Numbered from the stretch's first letter, positions 53,516 to 62,822 are shown. The stretch: 64,000 nucleotides of DNA from Desulfobulbaceae bacterium UBA2273 (GCA_002347095.1 DDWZ01000001.1:23586-87585); one strand, 5' to 3'. Notes: a model not told the origin generated them from the sequence alone. Numbers and translations: made by a program.

Positions 53516-53983
53516 TTGACGTTATTATTCCGCACCATATTGCTTCTGCTGCTGGGGTGTTTCCTGCCGGAAAACGCCCTGGCCTTTCAGCCCCACGCCT
53601 ACTCAGGGCTGTACATCCATCAACTGGCCCATTTTTTCCTGATTGTCTCCCTGTTTTTTTTCACCGTGAAAGCCCGCCAGACCCGCCTCGCTTCCCTCAA
53701 GGCCTGGCAATACATCATCGCCGGAACCTGGATTCTCATCCTCTGGAGCGGCGCCACCATGATTGGGCATTTCCTTGACCTGGAAATCGAAAATTCGATG
53801 CACCTGCCTCCCGGAACGGAAATTTCCCATCTCTACCTCCGTGGCTGGAAAGAAACGCTGTACTATATCCTCAAGCTTGATCACCTCCTAGCCGTGCCGG
53901 CCATGTTATTTTTCCATCGGGGCCTCACGCTGCTGCGCAAGGGCGAATCAACGCTCTCTTCCCCGAGGCAGGGCCACCCATGA
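53516..53983 (+). CDS. Membrane protein of unknown function, coupled to a histidine kinase
   Basis: 155 aa starting at a TTG with GAGGT six bases upstream. A signal-like segment (residues 4-22) is followed by three further hydrophobic stretches, with HQLAHFF, MIGHFLD and LDHLLAVPAMLFFHRG placing several histidines in or near the membrane. Those could bind metal or haem, but no known family is recognised. Its stop overlaps the kinase start by four bases (ATGA), so it is probably the kinase's sensing partner. Confidence 0.65.
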   Translation: MTLLFRTILLLLLGCFLPENALAFQPHAYSGLYIHQLAHFFLIVSLFFFTVKARQTRLASLKAWQYIIAGTWILILWSGATMIGHFLDLEIENSMHLPPGTEISHLYLRGWKETLYYILKLDHLLAVPAMLFFHRGLTLLRKGESTLSSPRQGHP

Positions 53984-55095
53984 TCAGCATCTCCATGCTC
54001 CCGGTCTGGCTCCTTGATTTCGGGGGCGCCCTGGCCATGATCATTCTTTCCGGGCTCTGCCTCCATCATGCCCTGGCCTTGGCCCGCGCCGACCGGGAAA
54101 GCCCCCTGGCCATCTTCCTCCTCTGGTTCTGCGGAGCGCTCTTCGCCCTGGCCGTGTCACGCTCCAGCGGACACATTCTCAAACACCTCCTCACCTTCTT
54201 TGGCAAAAAAGACCTCTGGCTTGGGCTGGCTCCTTACAGTGGCTCAATCAACAGCATGGCCTTTATCGTCATCGCCTCGGTGACCCTGTTTTTTAACCGG
54301 ATCGAAACCATCATGGAACGGATGGTGCGGGACCGCGAAAAGATCGAAAAAAACAGCCAGGATCTTTTCCGCCTCAACAAAGACATCGAGGCGGTCATCG
54401 CGGAGCGCACCAAGGCGGGCATGGCCCTGCGCATCGCCCATGAGGTGCGCAACCCGGTCACCATCATCGGCGGCATGGTTCGCCGCCTCCTCAACGTCTA
54501 TCCGCCCGAGGAAGAGGGGCGGCTGAAACTGACCCATATCCTCGACCAGGCCCGCAAACTTGAAAATCTGGTGAGCAAATTCGAAGCCGTCCGGCCGGAG
54601 TCAAAAAAGATCTTCGCGCCGCTGAATCTCAACCCCATTGTCGCGGAGGCAGCGGAATCGTTGCAGGCAGAGGCCCGGGCCAAGGAGGTCAGCCTCATCC
54701 CCGCCCTCAGCCGAATCCCGCTTTTTTTCCATGGCAACAGCTCGCTGATCAAGATCGCCCTTGCCCATTTGCTCCGCAACGCGGTGAATGCCTGCGCCAA
54801 AGGCAATAGGGTCGTCATCGCCACCGAGATGACCGCCGCCGGCTGCCAGGTAACAATTACCGATGACGGCCCGGGCATCTCCGGGGAAATCCTCGAGGTT
54901 CTCTTCGACCCCTATCGCCACGTCAACCGGCAGAGCTCCGGCCTGGGTCTGCCCTATGTCAAACAGATCATCAACGAACATCTGGGCACGGTCACGGTCA
55001 CCAGCGAGCAGGGCAAGGGAACCACCATCCTGATCATCCTGCCGACCCACCTTGGCGAGCTCACCGGCGTTGCCGGCGGCACCTACGCCATCTAA
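53980..55095 (+). CDS. Membrane sensor histidine kinase
   Basis: 371 aa with three hydrophobic helices in the first 110 residues and no large extracellular domain. A coiled linker leads to a HisKA-like helix with RIAHEVRNPVTIIGG (His154), then HATPase motifs HLLRNAVNACAKG, DDGPGISGEI and SSGLGLPYV. No response regulator is adjacent. Its coupling to the preceding four-segment membrane protein suggests that protein provides the input. Confidence 0.85.
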   Translation: MISISMLPVWLLDFGGALAMIILSGLCLHHALALARADRESPLAIFLLWFCGALFALAVSRSSGHILKHLLTFFGKKDLWLGLAPYSGSINSMAFIVIASVTLFFNRIETIMERMVRDREKIEKNSQDLFRLNKDIEAVIAERTKAGMALRIAHEVRNPVTIIGGMVRRLLNVYPPEEEGRLKLTHILDQARKLENLVSKFEAVRPESKKIFAPLNLNPIVAEAAESLQAEARAKEVSLIPALSRIPLFFHGNSSLIKIALAHLLRNAVNACAKGNRVVIATEMTAAGCQVTITDDGPGISGEILEVLFDPYRHVNRQSSGLGLPYVKQIINEHLGTVTVTSEQGKGTTILIILPTHLGELTGVAGGTYAI

Positions 55096-55203
55096 GGTTT
55101 CTTTTCCGCAGCGCAACATCTATTAGAAATACCCGGAGTAATGTGCTAAGGTGTGCGATTGTTCTTTTCAACACCTGACAATCTCAGCGGATAGTGCACA
55201 CAC

Positions 55204-57198
55204 ATGCTTGCCATCAATCAGCTTTCCATCCAGTTCGGCTCCAAACACCTGTTCAAGAATGTCTCGGTCCGCGTCCATCCCGGCGAAAAAATCGGCCTGG
55301 TCGGCGTCAACGGCGCGGGCAAATCCACCCTGCTCAAGATCATGGCGGGCGTCAAGCATGTGGATGACGGCGTCCTGGCCCGGTCCAAAAACGTCAGCAT
55401 CGGCTATCTGCCCCAGGAAATCGCCACCTTTGCCCCGGGCCGCACCCTGTTCGATGAGGCAAAAACCGCCTTTGCCGAGGCCCTGGCCCTGCAAAAGGAA
55501 CTCGATCAGGTCAACCATGCGCTGGGGCAAGTACCGCCGGAAGACCCCGGGTTCGGTGACCTGCTCCACCGCCAGGGAGACCTGCAGCACCGGCTTGACC
55601 AATCCGACATCTTCACCATGGAGTCCCAGGTGGAGAGGATTCTCCTGGGCCTGGGCTTCAGCCAGAGCGATTTTGGCAAGGACAGCATTTCATTTTCCGG
55701 CGGCTGGCTCATGCGGCTGATGCTGGCCAAAATCCTCCTGGCCAAGCCGGACCTCCTGCTCCTGGACGAGCCCACCAACCATCTGGACATCGAGTCGCTC
55801 ACCTGGCTTGAGGAGTTCCTGAAAAACCACCGTGGCGCCATGGTGATGATCTCCCATGACCGCTCCTTTCTCGACAACCTCACCACCACCACCTGGGAGA
55901 TCTCCTTAGGCGAGCTCACGGTCTACAAGGGCAATTACTCGAAATACCTGGTGGACAAAGAAAACCGGATGATCATCAAGCGGGCGGCCTATGAAAACCA
56001 GCAGGCCATGATCGAGCAGACCATGAAATTCGTGGACCGGTTCCGCTCCAAGGCCACCAAGGCCACCCAGGTGCAGAGCCGCCTCAAGCAACTGGAAAAG
56101 ATCGAGCTGATCGAGCTGGACGAAACCGAGTCCACCATCGCCTTCCGCTTTCCGCCCTCCCCTGCTTCCGGCAGAACCGTGCTGGATGTCGAGAAGATGA
56201 GCAAGCAGTTCGGCGGGCAGCCGGTGTTCACGGATCTCTCCTTTACCCTGCAGCGCGGCGAGAAGCTGGCCGTACTCGGGGTCAACGGGGCAGGCAAATC
56301 CACCCTGGTCAAGATCCTGGCCGGCCTCATCACCCCGGACAGCGGCGCCATCCGCTTCGGCCATAACGTGACCATCTCCTACTTTGGCCAGCATCAGGCC
56401 CAGGAGCTTGATTCCCGCTACACGATCCTGGAAACCCTGAGCCATGTGAACAACGAGCTGAGCGTCACCCAGACCCGCTCCCTGCTGGGCGCCTTCCTCT
56501 TCCGCGGCGACGACGTGGACAAAAAAGTGGGGGTGCTCTCGGGCGGCGAAAAAAGCCGGGTGGCCCTGGCCAAGATGATCGCCACCCCAGCCAACCTCCT
56601 GATCCTGGACGAGCCCACCAACCATCTGGACATCCAATCCCAAGAAGTACTCCAGGAGGCGATGCGTCAATACGACGGCTCCATCATCGTGGTTTCCCAT
56701 AACCGCTATTTTGCCAACTCCTTTGTCGGCAAGGTGCTGGAGATCAAGTCCGGCCACGGCACCATCTTTGACGGCAATATCGACTACTATCTGCACAAAA
56801 CCCATGCCGAGGCGGCTTCCGCCCCGCCAAAAACCGCAGCCGCGGCCAAGCCTGAACCGGGCGGCAACCAACCCCAGGAAAAACAGGCGAAAAAAGGCAA
56901 GGAAGCCCGCAAAATGCAAGCGGAGTTGCGCCAGCAAAAAAACCGGGAAATCGCGCCGCTCAAAAAGATCATCGACCGCGCCGAACAGGAGATCGAACAG
57001 CTTGAGACCAGAAAAACCCAGCTCGAACAGGCCATGGCCGACCCGGAGCTTTATAAGGATCAGGACCGCTTTGCCGAGCTGAACAACGAATACACCGCAC
57101 TCGGCCGCAAGCTGAAACGAACCTACGCGGACTGGGAGCAGGCCCAGGCCAAAATGGAAGAGTTCGAGGCCCGCTTTTCCGGAGAGTGCGAAGAATAG
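55204..57198 (+). CDS. ABC-F family ATPase (Uup/YheS-like)
   Basis: 664-aa soluble protein with two ABC domains. First: Walker A GVNGAGKST, FSGGWLMRLMLAK signature and LLLDEPTNHLD. Second: GVNGAGKST, LSGGEKSRVALAKM and LILDEPTNHLD. The inter-domain linker (about 240-300) is the ribosome-contacting PtIM region, and residues 555-664 form a charged coiled coil. ABC-F proteins act on stalled or assembling ribosomes; the subfamily here is not resolved. Confidence 0.92.
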   Translation: MLAINQLSIQFGSKHLFKNVSVRVHPGEKIGLVGVNGAGKSTLLKIMAGVKHVDDGVLARSKNVSIGYLPQEIATFAPGRTLFDEAKTAFAEALALQKELDQVNHALGQVPPEDPGFGDLLHRQGDLQHRLDQSDIFTMESQVERILLGLGFSQSDFGKDSISFSGGWLMRLMLAKILLAKPDLLLLDEPTNHLDIESLTWLEEFLKNHRGAMVMISHDRSFLDNLTTTTWEISLGELTVYKGNYSKYLVDKENRMIIKRAAYENQQAMIEQTMKFVDRFRSKATKATQVQSRLKQLEKIELIELDETESTIAFRFPPSPASGRTVLDVEKMSKQFGGQPVFTDLSFTLQRGEKLAVLGVNGAGKSTLVKILAGLITPDSGAIRFGHNVTISYFGQHQAQELDSRYTILETLSHVNNELSVTQTRSLLGAFLFRGDDVDKKVGVLSGGEKSRVALAKMIATPANLLILDEPTNHLDIQSQEVLQEAMRQYDGSIIVVSHNRYFANSFVGKVLEIKSGHGTIFDGNIDYYLHKTHAEAASAPPKTAAAAKPEPGGNQPQEKQAKKGKEARKMQAELRQQKNREIAPLKKIIDRAEQEIEQLETRKTQLEQAMADPELYKDQDRFAELNNEYTALGRKLKRTYADWEQAQAKMEEFEARFSGECEE

Positions 57199-57228
57199 TT
57201 TTCCCAGCCGCAAATACGCGCATCTCTC

Positions 57229-57257
57229 TTGACCGGCACCGCATTTGCCGGTATCTT
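57229..57257 (+). promoter_or_regulatory. Possible carbonic anhydrase promoter with internal dyad
   Basis: TTGACC and TATCTT are 17 bases apart, 104 bp before the gene. A perfect 7-bp dyad (57232-57238 with 57246-57252) spans the spacer from -35 to -10 and could be an operator. Confidence 0.45.
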
Positions 57258-57360
57258 CAACGCTTGTTTTCCCGTGCTCCCAAAGGACCTAACCCATCGT
57301 AAAAACGAACAGTTAACCATATTCCCCCTTTTTACCCATCCCACTATTCCGGAGGTCACA

Positions 57361-58161
57361 ATGAAAAAAATTCACTCGGCTACACAATTCACCTGCACCC
57401 TCGCCTGCGCCGCTCTGCTGGCCTGTGCCCCGGCTGTCCTTGCCTCGGGCGGCGGCGGCCACGACGGACCGGCTGTCGAGGTCAAGAGCGCGGAAGCCAC
57501 AATCAAGGCGGCGGTCAGCGGCAACGACCAGTTCACCGGCCACAACGACAGCCACCACTTCGACGGTTTCCAAACCGGGCAAACCCCGACCCTCACCGTG
57601 GTCACCTGCTCCGACTCCCGGGTGCACACCCACCTGTTCGGCATGGCGCCGGACAACAACATCTTCGTGATCCGCAACATCGGCAATCAGGTCAAAAACG
57701 CCGAAGGTTCGGTGGATTACGGCGTGCGCCATCTGCCCACCAAGATCCTCCTGATCCTGGGCCACTCCAGTTGCGGCGCGATCAAGGCGGCCATGGGCGA
57801 CTATTCCGGCGAGACCAAGGGCATTAAGGGTGAGTTGGACAACCTGAAACCGGTGATCGCGGCGGAAGACAAGTCCGGCGACGCCACCGCTCGCTGGAGC
57901 AAGAACGTGGAACGCAACGTGGACTATCAGGTCAAGACCGCCTTGGAGCTGTACAAGGAAAAGGTTGCGGCCAAGGAGCTGACCGTGGTCGGCGCGGTGT
58001 ATGACTTCAACGACCTCTACGGCAAAGGCCGCGGCAAACTGGTAATCACCAATATCAACGGCGAGACCACGCCGAACAAGATCATGGACCATCCGGTGCT
58101 GAAAGACTTGAACCGGGGTGAGATCGTCAACCATGTGGGCAGCCTGGCTCCGGCCCTCTAA
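57361..58161 (+). CDS. Periplasmic beta-class carbonic anhydrase
   Basis: Interconverts CO2 and bicarbonate. From the ATG at 57361 (GGAGG upstream) the protein is 266 aa with a signal peptide of about 29 residues ending in APAVLA. Zinc ligands and catalytic Asp are in [11 protein letters not shown] (Cys, Asp) and [12 protein letters not shown] (His, Cys). The mature enzyme begins with a Gly/His-rich stretch. Export implies a periplasmic role in bicarbonate supply or CO2 capture rather than cytoplasmic anaplerosis. Confidence 0.9.
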   Translation: MKKIHSATQFTCTLACAALLACAPAVLASGGGGHDGPAVEVKSAEATIKAAVSGNDQFTGHNDSHHFDGFQTGQTPTLTVVTCSDSRVHTHLFGMAPDNNIFVIRNIGNQVKNAEGSVDYGVRHLPTKILLILGHSSCGAIKAAMGDYSGETKGIKGELDNLKPVIAAEDKSGDATARWSKNVERNVDYQVKTALELYKEKVAAKELTVVGAVYDFNDLYGKGRGKLVITNINGETTPNKIMDHPVLKDLNRGEIVNHVGSLAPAL

Positions 58162-58165
58162 GCCA

Positions 58166-59209
58166 ATGGACCATTCCATCCGCCTGCAGATCGAGGAGCG
58201 CGAGGCCGCAAGCCTCGCGCCCTATGCCACCCTGAGCCGTGAAACCAAAGGCAGGTTCAGGCCCGAAGAGGAGTGCCCCATCCGGGGCGCCTTTCAGCGC
58301 GACCGGGACCGGATCATCCACTGCAAGTCCTTTCGCCGCCTCAAGCACAAGACCCAGGTCTTCCTGGCCCCCACCGGCGACCATTACCGGACCCGGCTCA
58401 CCCATGTGCTTGAGGTAAGCCAGATCGCCCGGACCATCTCCGTGGCCCTGCGGTTGAACGGCCATCTCACCGAGGCCATCGCCCTGGGCCACGATCTCGG
58501 CCACACCCCCTTTGGCCACGCCGGAGAAGCGGTGCTGGACGAACTCTACCCGCAGGGCTTCCGCCATTACGACCAAAGCCTGCGGGTGGTGAACATCCTG
58601 GAAAAAAAAGGCGAGGGGCTCAACCTCACCGTGGAGGTGCTGGACGGCATTGCCAAGCATTCCAAGGGGAGGCGCGAGATCCTGCCCGAGGATCTTTCCG
58701 AGCTGCCCGCCACCATGGAAGGCAGGGTGGTGCGCATCGCCGACATCATCGCCTATGTGAACCACGATCTCGACGATGCGGTGCGAGCCGGAATTCTTAG
58801 CGAGTCGCAGATCCCCAGCCATCTCCAGAAGCTGTTCGGCCCCACTCACTCCGGCCGGATCGGCGCCATGGTTCACGATCTTGTGGTCCAGACCCTGAAA
58901 AACGGGGGGGAAATCCTGGCCATGACCCCGAATCTGCTGGAAGGCATAGCGGAGCTGCGCTCCTTTCTCTATGAAAACGTCTACGAAACCAACCGAGTGC
59001 ACGACGACTTCATCAAGGCCAAAAAGGTGCTGCGGGAGCTGTACGAGTATTTCATCAATAAGGACGACCACTGGGAAAAGGTCATCGACTATGACGAGAC
59101 GACCCCGCGGGAACAGATGGTCTGCGACTTCATCGCCGGCATGACCGACCGCTATGCCCTGGATCTCTATACCAATATCTTTCTTCCCAAACCCTGGAGT
59201 GTAATGTAA
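58166..59209 (+). CDS. dgt: dGTPase-like HD-domain triphosphohydrolase
   Basis: Hydrolyses dNTPs to nucleoside and triphosphate. 347 aa from the ATG at 58166, four bases after the carbonic anhydrase stop. [25 protein letters not shown] (first metal His) and [16 protein letters not shown] (HD) are the family motifs, with a further metal Asp in [16 protein letters not shown]. Belongs to the short dGTPase-like group. valS starts three bases after the stop. Confidence 0.92.
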   Translation: MDHSIRLQIEEREAASLAPYATLSRETKGRFRPEEECPIRGAFQRDRDRIIHCKSFRRLKHKTQVFLAPTGDHYRTRLTHVLEVSQIARTISVALRLNGHLTEAIALGHDLGHTPFGHAGEAVLDELYPQGFRHYDQSLRVVNILEKKGEGLNLTVEVLDGIAKHSKGRREILPEDLSELPATMEGRVVRIADIIAYVNHDLDDAVRAGILSESQIPSHLQKLFGPTHSGRIGAMVHDLVVQTLKNGGEILAMTPNLLEGIAELRSFLYENVYETNRVHDDFIKAKKVLRELYEYFINKDDHWEKVIDYDETTPREQMVCDFIAGMTDRYALDLYTNIFLPKPWSVM

Positions 59210-59212
59210 CCG

Positions 59213-61894
59213 ATGAGCGAAAACCCTTCCCTCCCGACCGGCGACCACGAGCTGGCCAAGGCCTACGAATTCAAAGAGGTTGAGGCCAGGTGGTATCAAA
59301 AATGGCTTGAGCAGAAAAACTTCCAAGCCACCATGGACGAGGGCAAGCCCTCTTTTTCCATCGTCATCCCGCCGCCCAACGTCACCGGCGTGCTCCATGT
59401 GGGCCACGCGCTCAATAACACCATGCAGGATGTTCTGGTCCGCTACAAGCGGATGTGCGGCTACAACACCCTCTGGGTGCCGGGCACCGACCACGCGGGC
59501 ATCGCCACCCAGAACGTGGTGGAGCGCCAGCTTGCCACCGAGGGCAAGAGCCGCCACGATCTCGGCCGCGAACAATTCATCGAGCGGGTCTGGCAATGGC
59601 GCGAGGAAAAAGGCGGCACCATTATCAACCAGCTCAAGCACCTGGGCTGCTCCTGCGATTGGGACCGGGAACGCTTCACCATGGACGAGGGGTTGTCCAA
59701 GGCGGTGCGCACCGTTTTTGTCCGCCTCTACAAAGAAGGGCTGATCTACAAGGGCGACTATATCGTCAACTGGTGCCCCCGCTGCAAAACCGCGCTCTCC
59801 GACGACGAGGTGGAACACGAGGACACTGCGGGCAAGCTCTACCACATCCGCTACCCCTATGCCGACGGCTCGGGCCACGTGGTGGTCGCCACCACCCGGC
59901 CCGAGACCATGCTGGGCGACACCGGTGTGGCCGTGCATCCCGACGACGAGCGCTACAGCCACCTGAAAGAGATCGGCATCCGGCTGCCCCTCACCGACCG
60001 CACCATCCCGGTGGTCTACGATCACCATGTGGAACGGGAGTTCGGCACCGGGGCGCTCAAGGTCACCCCGTCCCACGATCGCAACGACTACGAGATCGGG
60101 TTGCGCCACAACCTTGAACGGATCAAGGTCATGGACGACTCGGGGATCATGAACGAGGCGGCCGGCCCCTACGCCGGGCTGGACCGTTTTGCCTGCCGCA
60201 AGCAGATCGTCGCCGATCTGGAGGCGCAGGGATTCCTGGAAAAGATCGAGGAGTACGCCCATGCCGTGGGCCAGTGCTACCGCTGCAAAACCGTGGTCGA
60301 GCCCACCACCTCGCTGCAGTGGTTTGTTTCCGTCAAGCCCCTGGCCGCGCAAGCCGTGGCCGCGGTGCGCGACGGGCGGACCGCCATCCACCCCAAGACC
60401 TGGTACAACACCTTCTACGCCTGGATGGACAACATCCGCGACTGGTGCATCTCCCGCCAGATCTGGTGGGGCCATCAGATCCCGGCCTGGACCTGCGACA
60501 ACTGCTCCCATTTCATGGTGGAGGAGCACGCCCCAGCATCTTGCGAAAAATGCGGCTCCGCCAAGCTCACCCAGGAAACCGACGTGCTGGACACCTGGTT
60601 TAGCTCGGCCCTCTGGCCCTTCTCCACCCTGGGCTGGCCCGACGACACCAAGGAGCTGAAGTTCTTCTACCCCACCTCGGTGCTGATCACCAGCTTCGAC
60701 ATCCTCTTCTTCTGGGTGGCCCGGATGATGATGATGGGCATCCACATCATGGGCGAGGTGCCGTTTAAAGACGTCTATCTCCACGCCCTGGTCCGCGACA
60801 AGCACGGCAAGAAGATGAGCAAATCCACGGGCAACGTCATCGACCCCCTGGTGGTCATGGCCGAGTACGGCACCGACGCCCTGCGCTTCACCCTCACCGC
60901 CTTTGCCGCCCAGGGCCGCGAGATCAAACTCGCCGAGGAACGCATCGAGGGCTACCGCCACTTCATCAACAAGATCTGGAACGCGGCCCGCTTCGCCCTC
61001 ATGCACATCAAGGAGTGCGATCCCGCGATCAGCAAGAACATCGATCCCGCCGATCTCCCCCTGGCCCACCGCTGGATTCTGCACCGGCTCAACCAGGCGA
61101 TCACCGAGACCCGCCAAGCCTTGGACGACTACCGCTTCAACGACGCGGCCTCGGTCCTCTACCAGTTCGTCTGGAACGAGTTCTGCGACTGGTACCTGGA
61201 ATGGATCAAGAGCGATCTCTACGGCGACAACGCCACGGCCAAGGGTCAATCCCAGGCGGTGCTCCTGGCGGTGCTGGAAAACACGCTCAAGCTCCTGCAC
61301 CCCATCACCCCTTTCGTCACCGAAGAGATCTGGCATGTGCTGCCCGGCGAGCGGACCAGCATCATGGTCGAAGCCTTCCCGACCCCGAACCCGACGTGGG
61401 ACGATGCCGAAGCTGCCGAACTGGCCGCACTCTTCATGGGAATTGTCGGCGGCATCCGCAACATCCGCAGCGAGGCCATGATCCACCCCTCCGCCGAGAT
61501 CGAGGTACAGATCATCTGCCACGACGAGACCAAGCTGGCAGGGTTGACCACCCTGACCGATTCCCTCAAGACCCTGACCCGAACCGCCACCCTGATTCTG
61601 AAAAAGGAGGGCGACCACCCCAAGGGCGCGGCCTCCAATCTCTATACCGATATCGAAATCTTCGTGCCCCTGGCCGGACTGGTGGATGTGGACAAGGAGC
61701 AGGCCAAGCTGAAGAAGGATCAGGACAAGACCGAGGGTGAGCTGGCCCGCTGCCAGGGCAAGCTGGCCAATGAGAAGTTCATGGCCAATGCCCCGGAAGA
61801 GATCAAGGCCAAGGAGCGGGAGAAGATCGGGGAGATGCAGGCTAAGTTGGAGAAGATTAAGGCTGGCATGGCCAGGTTGGAGGAGTTGCGCTGA
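59213..61894 (+). CDS. valS: Valyl-tRNA synthetase
   Basis: Charges tRNA-Val. 893 aa with HIGH-type PPNVTGVLHVGHALN, the editing domain (TTRPETMLGDTGVAVHP), KMSKS in GKKMSKSTGN, the anticodon-binding domain and the C-terminal coiled coil (VDVDKEQAKLKKDQDK onward). The last 83 bp (61813-61895) recur downstream at 62740-62822. Two TTG and one ATT codon in this terminal segment replace the CTG and ATC favoured in the rest of the gene, suggesting the end was exchanged. Confidence 0.96.
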   Translation: MSENPSLPTGDHELAKAYEFKEVEARWYQKWLEQKNFQATMDEGKPSFSIVIPPPNVTGVLHVGHALNNTMQDVLVRYKRMCGYNTLWVPGTDHAGIATQNVVERQLATEGKSRHDLGREQFIERVWQWREEKGGTIINQLKHLGCSCDWDRERFTMDEGLSKAVRTVFVRLYKEGLIYKGDYIVNWCPRCKTALSDDEVEHEDTAGKLYHIRYPYADGSGHVVVATTRPETMLGDTGVAVHPDDERYSHLKEIGIRLPLTDRTIPVVYDHHVEREFGTGALKVTPSHDRNDYEIGLRHNLERIKVMDDSGIMNEAAGPYAGLDRFACRKQIVADLEAQGFLEKIEEYAHAVGQCYRCKTVVEPTTSLQWFVSVKPLAAQAVAAVRDGRTAIHPKTWYNTFYAWMDNIRDWCISRQIWWGHQIPAWTCDNCSHFMVEEHAPASCEKCGSAKLTQETDVLDTWFSSALWPFSTLGWPDDTKELKFFYPTSVLITSFDILFFWVARMMMMGIHIMGEVPFKDVYLHALVRDKHGKKMSKSTGNVIDPLVVMAEYGTDALRFTLTAFAAQGREIKLAEERIEGYRHFINKIWNAARFALMHIKECDPAISKNIDPADLPLAHRWILHRLNQAITETRQALDDYRFNDAASVLYQFVWNEFCDWYLEWIKSDLYGDNATAKGQSQAVLLAVLENTLKLLHPITPFVTEEIWHVLPGERTSIMVEAFPTPNPTWDDAEAAELAALFMGIVGGIRNIRSEAMIHPSAEIEVQIICHDETKLAGLTTLTDSLKTLTRTATLILKKEGDHPKGAASNLYTDIEIFVPLAGLVDVDKEQAKLKKDQDKTEGELARCQGKLANEKFMANAPEEIKAKEREKIGEMQAKLEKIKAGMARLEELR

Positions 61895-61895
61895 G
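61813..61895 (+). repeat. Direct repeat, left copy: valS 3' end
   Basis: Matches 62740-62822 at 79 of 83 bases. The first 34 bases are identical. All four differences (61847, 61852, 61858, 61877) are synonymous. The copies are offset by 927 bp and bracket the toxin-antitoxin pair. Confidence 0.93.
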
Positions 61896-61961
61896 GCAAG
61901 CGCGCAGGCAACGGCGAATCTGCTAGGCAACAATAGGCTGTCCGCATATCTGGCATGGGAA

Positions 61962-61988
61962 AATAATTAAGAATCATGTCCCTGAATT
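61962..61988 (+). repeat. REP-like repeat, left of the toxin-antitoxin pair
   Basis: AATAATTAAG followed by ATGTCCC and GAATT. A related 28-bp sequence lies right of the pair at 62706-62733 in the same orientation (about 22 of 28 positions match). Confidence 0.55.
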
Positions 61989-62046
61989 CGAAGGATACGC
62001 AGCGAAAGGCTGATAGATTTTCGCCGGAGGCCCTCGATAACCGACC

Positions 62047-62075
62047 TTGCTTTGTTGTGTGACAAAATATATAGT
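62047..62075 (+). promoter_or_regulatory. Promoter of the toxin-antitoxin operon
   Basis: TTGCTT (62047-62052) and TATAGT (62070-62075) are separated by 17 bases, with the predicted start about 25 nt before the antitoxin ATG. Confidence 0.52.
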
Positions 62076-62105
62076 TATTTTGAACTACACAAAGAGGAGC
62101 GAATT

Positions 62106-62342
62106 ATGGGGACAATATCCATGCGCATTGAAGATGAGCTTCTTGCCGAGGTAGCCAGTCAGGCAAAAGCGCTGCACATGACCCGGACGGAATATCTCAG
62201 ACGCGCGATAGTCGAGATGAAGGAAAAAGTAGCCCAAGATCGCCGCAGGCAGCGTCTTCAGGAGGCGTCACGGAAGGTCCGCCGGGAAAGCATGCGGGTC
62301 AACTTGGAGTTTGCCGACATTGAGGATGCCCCGGATGCGTGA
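62106..62342 (+). CDS. Ribbon-helix-helix antitoxin
   Basis: 78 aa from the ATG at 62106, preceded by GAGGAG. The N-terminus TISMRIEDELLAEVASQA and MTRTEYLRRAIVEMKEK form a ribbon-helix-helix DNA-binding fold; the charged C-terminal tail (about 50-78) would wrap the toxin. The stop overlaps the start of the MazF-like gene by eight bases. Probably represses its own promoter. Confidence 0.85.
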   Translation: MGTISMRIEDELLAEVASQAKALHMTRTEYLRRAIVEMKEKVAQDRRRQRLQEASRKVRRESMRVNLEFADIEDAPDA

Positions 62343-62679
62343 ACGCGGCGAAATCTGGCTGGCCAATCTTAATCCCGGCCGAGGAACGGAACCCGGCAAA
62401 ACCAGGCCGGTCCTCATCGTGCAGAGCCAAGCCCTCCTTGACGTAGACCACCCATCCACCCTGGTGGTGCCTCTCACCACAAAACTAATCGACGATGCCG
62501 TCCCGTTACGCCTGCGTGTCCCGGCCGGAGGCGATCTTGCGCAGGATTCAGACCTTCTCCTCGACCAGCTAAGGGCAATCGACAATAACCGCCTTGTTAA
62601 AGGGCCGCTACAGCGCTGCACGGAACCATTCCTGGTGCAGGTGGATCAGGCTTTGCGGGAAGTACTTGATTTGGGGTAA
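62335..62679 (+). CDS. MazF/PemK-family toxin (endoribonuclease)
   Basis: 114 aa from the ATG at 62335. RGEIWLANLNPGRGTEPGKT and RPVLIVQSQALLD are the MazF/PemK SH3-like core with the catalytic Arg, and the conserved LDQLRAIDNNRL follows. Expected to cleave mRNA unless bound by the upstream antitoxin. The overlapping start is typical of type II modules. The pair sits between the two valS-end copies, so it was probably acquired. Confidence 0.88.
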   Translation: MRERGEIWLANLNPGRGTEPGKTRPVLIVQSQALLDVDHPSTLVVPLTTKLIDDAVPLRLRVPAGGDLAQDSDLLLDQLRAIDNNRLVKGPLQRCTEPFLVQVDQALREVLDLG

Positions 62680-62705
62680 GAAATGACGGGCGGGAATGTC
62701 TTGAC

Positions 62706-62733
62706 AATAATTAAGTAAGATGTCCCCGGAATT
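62706..62733 (+). repeat. REP-like repeat, right of the toxin-antitoxin pair
   Basis: AATAATTAAGTAAGATGTCC continuing to CCGGAATT. Partner of 61962-61988. It ends about seven bases before the second valS-end copy begins. Confidence 0.55.
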
Positions 62734-62739
62734 GACCGA

Positions 62740-62822
62740 GGAGCGGGAGAAGATCGGGGAGATGCAGGCTAAGCTGGAAAAGATCAAGGCTGGCATGGCC
62801 AGGCTGGAGGAGTTGCGCTGAG
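62740..62822 (+). pseudogene. Displaced valS 3'-end fragment (direct repeat, right copy)
   Basis: Encodes the last 26 residues of ValS in frame up to TGA (62819-62821), identical in protein sequence to the intact valS end from the corresponding Glu onward. It uses CTG and ATC codons, closer to the rest of valS than the current valS end is. No start or upstream valS sequence is attached. Reading: the original chromosomal gene end, pushed downstream when an element carrying its own valS end inserted. Confidence 0.85.

Noticed and set aside
58127..61933. 1268-codon minus-strand open frame opposite dgt and valS
   Set aside because: Both plus-strand genes are unmistakable. The antisense frame is low-complexity (His/Val/Leu/Gly-rich), a by-product of GC-rich third positions.
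61895..62740. Integron attC sites flanking the toxin-antitoxin pair
   Set aside because: No convincing paired RYYYAAC/GTTRRRY core sites were found; the flanking repeats are of a different type.
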